From Pseudomonadota bacterium (lineage in GTDB: Bacteria > Pseudomonadota > Gammaproteobacteria > Enterobacterales > Succinivibrionaceae), in assembly GCA_023460615.1 (NCBI GenBank), contig JAEWPL010000307.1, positions 1 through 8,132 of the forward strand: 8,132 nucleotides of DNA. Direction: 5' to 3'. The notes under the pieces were generated by a model. That model was not told where the DNA came from, made no database searches, and was given only the letters and a program-made list of their open reading frames with translations. Each line of letters starts with the position of its first letter. The first letter of the stretch is position 1. A program made the position numbers and the translations under genes. Of this stretch, positions 5,219 through 8,132 are shown piece by piece.

Positions 5219-7849
5219 TTAGCTCTTGTTGTTCTCTGTTCCAGGATGAGCATGTGCAAGCTCATCATCTAAAAGAGAATCAACATCTGAAGAATTGTCA
5301 TTGATTAAATTCTCATCGTTACCGTCTACAGTCTCAGTTTCAGTTTCAGTCTTTTCATTATTGACTAAGACATTAGTATATAAAGCATCGTCATCAGTCT
5401 TTAGATTTTGCTTAACGGTATTAGCAGTGTCTTGTGCTATAGCTTTAGGAGCTTGAGGTAATTCAATCTCAGAACCGTCATCCTCTATCTCTAAATCATT
5501 ATGACTTAAAGCCAAATCATTACGATTTAATCTAAACGCAGTGGCTAAAACATCGCTTTGAGCTTGACTGTTTGCAGCAAATGGAGACTCATCATTACCA
5601 TTTACAATCTGAGATAAAGCACGCTCTTGCATACTTACAGCTACATAACGGTTAGCTAAATCACGCATTGACTGTAAGAAAGTTAAGTACATCTCTGAAG
5701 AGTGCATAGATACGTGCTGATTACCAATTAAAGCAACTAAGCCTAATTGGCACTTATCAATATCACGATTTAACTTCTTTGAATGCTTAACTAAGGCTTC
5801 TACATTCTCATAGCAAAGATTGTCTTTAATTTGCTCTAAATCGTCAGCTAGCTTATCTAATCTACGTAATAGATCATATAAGCTATCCTTTAGTACACCT
5901 GTGAAAATGGTATGACGGTTAGCGACGTGATTTACAGCTTGATCTACAGAATAGTGAACTGACTTTGAGGCTTCTCTCATGTTTGAGAATACTAAGTAGA
6001 AGAAAAACTTAGCATCATTAGTACACTCTGTCTTCTTTTTAACAGATAAGAAGTCTTGCTCATTATCCATTGCCAAAGAGTAATAAGTACGTCTCTTATA
6101 AGCGATAGCTTCTAGAATATTAGAAGCTTTATTTCTAATCTTACGCAAGCCAAACTCATTATCAGCAAAGAAAGCATCAACAGACTTGTGGATGCATTCA
6201 GAGTTTATCTTGAAGTACTCTGGTACTGATTTTGCTACGCTAGATAGAATTTCTTTATCATTCTTTGCTGATAAAGACATAGCTTCTTCATCATCTTTAG
6301 ACTTGCGAATAAAGTTAGAGTAAATGATTAAGCCAAATACTAATGGAGTTAATACTAGTGCTGAAGCATAGCCTAAGTTGAATAATACAAAGGCTATTAA
6401 GAAAGCAAAGGTGAAAGCAGAAATACCTGTTAAGAACCAACCTGCAATCACAGTTACCACACCTGAAATACGGTAGACAGCACTTTCTCTATCCCACGCG
6501 CCATCTGCAAAGGAAGTACCCATAGCCACCATGAAGCAAACATAGGTGGTAGATAGTGGTAACTTTAAAGAAGTAGCAAAAGAAATTAAGGTTGCTGCCA
6601 CTACTAAGTTAATTGAAGCACGGACATAGTCAAAAGGTAATCTATTCTCTCCCTTTTGAATTATAGGCTTTTCATAACGCTGCTTAATTACTGTAAGGGA
6701 TTTATTAGGCATAGCGTTATAAACAGTACGGGATACACCTAAACCTAAACGGGTAATAATACGACCAATAGTTGAAGCACCAAACTGCTCACGAGAACCT
6801 GTAGCACTTGATGACAAGTTAATAGAAGTTTGAATTACTTGGCGAGCCTTTTTACTTACCCATAAAGTAATACACATGATTAAACCTGATAGGAACAACC
6901 AAAAAGTATCAGCTTTATTTGGATCATTTAAGTATCCCATTAAATAGGAAGGATCACCACCACCTGCAACAGACCAATGACTGTAAGAATCTAAAGCTGC
7001 AAGTGGAACACCTACGAAGTTTACTAAGTCGTTTCCTGCAAAGGAGAAAGCTAGTGCAAAGGTACCTGCTAAAATAATTAGTCTAAAGACATTTTTATTT
7101 AGTAATACCATGATTTGACCTAGTACTGTAAAGAAGACAAATACAGACCACATAATGCTTGAGATATTGTTTTGAATATACTCAAGATTTTCTTTAGTCA
7201 TAAAGGAAGCTCCTTTAGCTCCCTTAATTACTAAGAAGTAAGTAATTGCAGATAATGACGCACCACAGAAAACGCCACCTAAAATCTTTACAGAATTTTT
7301 AAATCTAAAGGTAAAGAGTAATCTACAAATAAATTGCACTACCATGCCAGTTACGAAAGCAATTACAACTGATAACAAAATAGCCGATACAATCGTTGCT
7401 GTTTTATCAAGCTTAATGTAATTAAAGATTTCGTTGTAAGGAACATCAGCTGAGCATACTTTATATAAAGAAGCAAAGGTTGCTGCACCTAGTAACTCGA
7501 AGATAATAGAAACGGTGGTAGAAGTTGGTAAACCAAAGGAGTTGAATAAGTTTAAAAGTAGAACGTCTGATACCATTACGGCAATGAAGACTAACATTAA
7601 CTCATCAAAACCAAAATGCTCAGGGAATAACATTCCCTTTCTTGCAATCTCCATCATTCCAGAGGAGAAGGTAGCTCCTGTTAACACACCAATTGAGGCT
7701 ACTATCATGACGACATATAAAGGTGCGATTCTTGTACCTACAGCTGAATTTAAAAAGTTGGCGGCATCGTTACTTACACCAACAAACAAATCTAAAGCAG
7801 CTAATAGTAACAACATCACTACTAGTACAAGGACTATTGTTTCAAACAT
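5219..7849 (-). CDS. PiT-family inorganic phosphate transporter with PhoU-like cytoplasmic extension
   Basis: An inner-membrane transporter of the PiT (PHO4) family, which imports phosphate as a metal-phosphate complex or with a coupling ion. The two family repeats are visible: VGVSNDAANFLNSAVG (23-38) with PTSTT (108-112), and AGNDLVNFVG (271-280) with PLSTT (431-435). About twelve hydrophobic segments lie between residues 1 and 510, interrupted by a basic, probably cytoplasmic loop at about 332-408. At 876 residues it far exceeds E. coli PitA (499). The extra region comprises a helical domain at about 535-745 that resembles the PhoU-like extension of larger PiT proteins, as recalled from Bacteroidota, and an acidic, disordered-looking tail at about 750-876 with a TETETET run near 834-840. 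The PhoU-like assignment rests on helical pattern and location, not on an alignment. The ATG at 7849 fits the start of TM1; its ribosome site is weak (GGAT). No pst or phoU genes are adjacent, and the gene seems monocistronic. Confidence 0.93.
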   Translation of the reverse strand: MFETIVLVLVVMLLLLAALDLFVGVSNDAANFLNSAVGTRIAPLYVVMIVASIGVLTGATFSSGMMEIARKGMLFPEHFGFDELMLVFIAVMVSDVLLLNLFNSFGLPTSTTVSIIFELLGAATFASLYKVCSADVPYNEIFNYIKLDKTATIVSAILLSVVIAFVTGMVVQFICRLLFTFRFKNSVKILGGVFCGASLSAITYFLVIKGAKGASFMTKENLEYIQNNISSIMWSVFVFFTVLGQIMVLLNKNVFRLIILAGTFALAFSFAGNDLVNFVGVPLAALDSYSHWSVAGGGDPSYLMGYLNDPNKADTFWLFLSGLIMCITLWVSKKARQVIQTSINLSSSATGSREQFGASTIGRIITRLGLGVSRTVYNAMPNKSLTVIKQRYEKPIIQKGENRLPFDYVRASINLVVAATLISFATSLKLPLSTTYVCFMVAMGTSFADGAWDRESAVYRISGVVTVIAGWFLTGISAFTFAFLIAFVLFNLGYASALVLTPLVFGLIIYSNFIRKSKDDEEAMSLSAKNDKEILSSVAKSVPEYFKINSECIHKSVDAFFADNEFGLRKIRNKASNILEAIAYKRRTYYSLAMDNEQDFLSVKKKTECTNDAKFFFYLVFSNMREASKSVHYSVDQAVNHVANRHTIFTGVLKDSLYDLLRRLDKLADDLEQIKDNLCYENVEALVKHSKKLNRDIDKCQLGLVALIGNQHVSMHSSEMYLTFLQSMRDLANRYVAVSMQERALSQIVNGNDESPFAANSQAQSDVLATAFRLNRNDLALSHNDLEIEDDGSEIELPQAPKAIAQDTANTVKQNLKTDDDALYTNVLVNNEKTETETETVDGNDENLINDNSSDVDSLLDDELAHAHPGTENNKS
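5335..5352. repeat. Hexanucleotide tandem repeat inside the transporter tail
   Basis: CAGTTT occurs twice in tandem and a third time as CAGTCT. On the coding (minus) strand it encodes alternating Glu-Thr in the acidic tail of the phosphate transporter. The unit is a multiple of three, so slippage would lengthen or shorten the tail without shifting the frame. Confidence 0.7.
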
Positions 7850-7880
7850 AGATTATCCATTGTGTTGTTTATTTAAGACA

Positions 7881-7908
7881 ATTTTAAATGTAAATAGGCT
7901 ACATTCAA
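7881..7908 (-). promoter_or_regulatory. Candidate sigma-70 promoter of the phosphate transporter
   Basis: On the minus strand TTGAAT (7908-7903) and TAAAAT (7886-7881) are separated by 16 bases, matching 4 of 6 and 5 of 6 consensus positions. Transcription would start near 7874, about 25 bases before the ATG. No convincing PHO box overlaps it, consistent with a PitA-like constitutive transporter. The region is AT-rich, so chance matches are possible. Confidence 0.5.
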
Positions 7909-7917
7909 AGTATTAAC

Positions 7918-7985
7918 AACTATTTTTTTTAATTTATGTTAATTAAAATACGCCGATTTGTTAACTTTTTGTTAATTGTAATAAT
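7918..7985 (+). promoter_or_regulatory. Candidate rightward promoter with AT-rich upstream tract
   Basis: TTGTTA (7958-7963) and an extended -10 TGTAATAAT (7977-7985) are separated by 16 bases and point out of the window. An almost pure A/T stretch at 7918-7950 lies where an UP element would sit. The expected start is near 7992. An alternative -10, TAAAAT at 7944-7949, is followed by the GC-rich ACGCC but lacks a -35. There is no protein start within the remaining 140 bases, so the transcript would have a long leader. Confidence 0.45.
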
Positions 7986-8027
7986 GTGAAAGAGATCAAC
8001 AATGGATCAGGGGCTACGCATGAAATT

Positions 8028-8047
8028 TTAACAATAAATTGTGTTAA
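8028..8047 (+). other. Small inverted repeat ahead of the boxA-like element
   Basis: TTAACA (8028-8033) pairs with TGTTAA (8042-8047) around an 8-base loop. It lies 21 bases before the boxA-like sequence, the relative place a boxB-type hairpin takes in rRNA leaders. The stem is A/U-rich and weak, so its significance depends on what follows beyond the window. Confidence 0.3.
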
Positions 8048-8068
8048 CCAAAGCTCATAGCAGCAAAG

Positions 8069-8080
8069 TGTTCTTTAAAA
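8069..8080 (+). promoter_or_regulatory. boxA-like antitermination element
   Basis: TGTTCTTTAAAA matches 10 of 12 positions of the E. coli rRNA boxA TGCTCTTTAACA, which binds NusB/S10 in the nascent RNA to prevent premature Rho termination. It lies about 77 bases downstream of the predicted start of the rightward promoter, a spacing compatible with an rRNA or similar leader. No rRNA or tRNA sequence is inside the window, so the target is unknown; suhB-type leaders also carry boxA. Confidence 0.5.
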
Positions 8081-8132
8081 AATCAATCGCAAAAGCGCAT
8101 ACAATTTAGATCTATTAATTCATTTCCTCTTT

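Noticed and set aside
7860..7885. Possible PHO box ahead of the phosphate transporter
   Set aside because: Only a loose TTGTC-like fragment is present; no two well-spaced CTGTCAT-type half-sites are seen.
7515..7916. A 133-codon open frame on the plus strand running opposite the start of the phosphate transporter
   Set aside because: It lies almost wholly antisense to the conserved first PiT repeat, has no recognisable domain, and its composition mirrors the transporter's codons.
8002..8031. A tiny plus-strand frame encoding nine residues (MDQGLRMKF), possible leader peptide
   Set aside because: No Shine-Dalgarno element precedes it, there is no run of regulatory codons, and it overlaps the CRP-like site; chance is the simpler explanation.
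1..8132. Mobile elements, CRISPR repeats, tRNA genes, toxin-antitoxin pairs or defence genes
   Set aside because: Nothing of the kind is visible: every long frame is a housekeeping, chemotaxis or transport gene, and the gaps contain only promoter and hairpin signals.

Overview
The window looks like chromosomal core DNA from an AT-rich, motile gammaproteobacterium. The left end carries mnmA-hflD-purB in the order known from E. coli, with PurB (455 aa) and KdsA (284 aa) nearly collinear with their E. coli counterparts. KdsA implies an LPS-bearing Gram-negative. A chemoreceptor under a flagellar-type promoter implies swimming and chemotaxis. The AT-rich base composition and a phosphate transporter resembling Bacteroidota-type PiT proteins would fit a gut or rumen gammaproteobacterium such as a member of the Succinivibrionaceae. 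That family assignment is inference.

Layout. Plus strand, 1-2339: the 3' end of mnmA (tRNA 2-thiolation), hflD and purB (adenylosuccinate lyase), closely spaced and probably one operon, ending at a strong hairpin terminator at 2358-2386. Minus strand, 2398-3252: kdsA, convergent with purB and with its own promoter. Minus strand, 3360-4973: a 537-aa methyl-accepting chemotaxis protein with a terminator downstream and a good sigma-28 (FliA-type) promoter upstream. Minus strand, 5219-7849: an 876-aa PiT-family phosphate transporter with a long cytoplasmic extension, partly PhoU-like and ending in an acidic tail. The last 283 bases (7850-8132) hold no protein gene. They contain the transporter promoter and, pointing out of the window to the right, a candidate promoter with an AT-rich upstream tract, a small hairpin and a boxA-like antitermination element. 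This resembles the leader of a stable-RNA operon.

How the genes relate: mnmA-hflD-purB is a conserved housekeeping cluster. The three minus-strand genes are functionally unrelated (LPS Kdo synthesis, chemotaxis, phosphate uptake) and each appears to be its own transcription unit. No mobile element, CRISPR array, tRNA or clearly new multi-gene system was seen. The points most worth a second look are the PiT/PhoU-like/acidic-tail architecture, the sigma-28 promoter with a direct repeat at its start site, and the boxA-like leader at the right edge.
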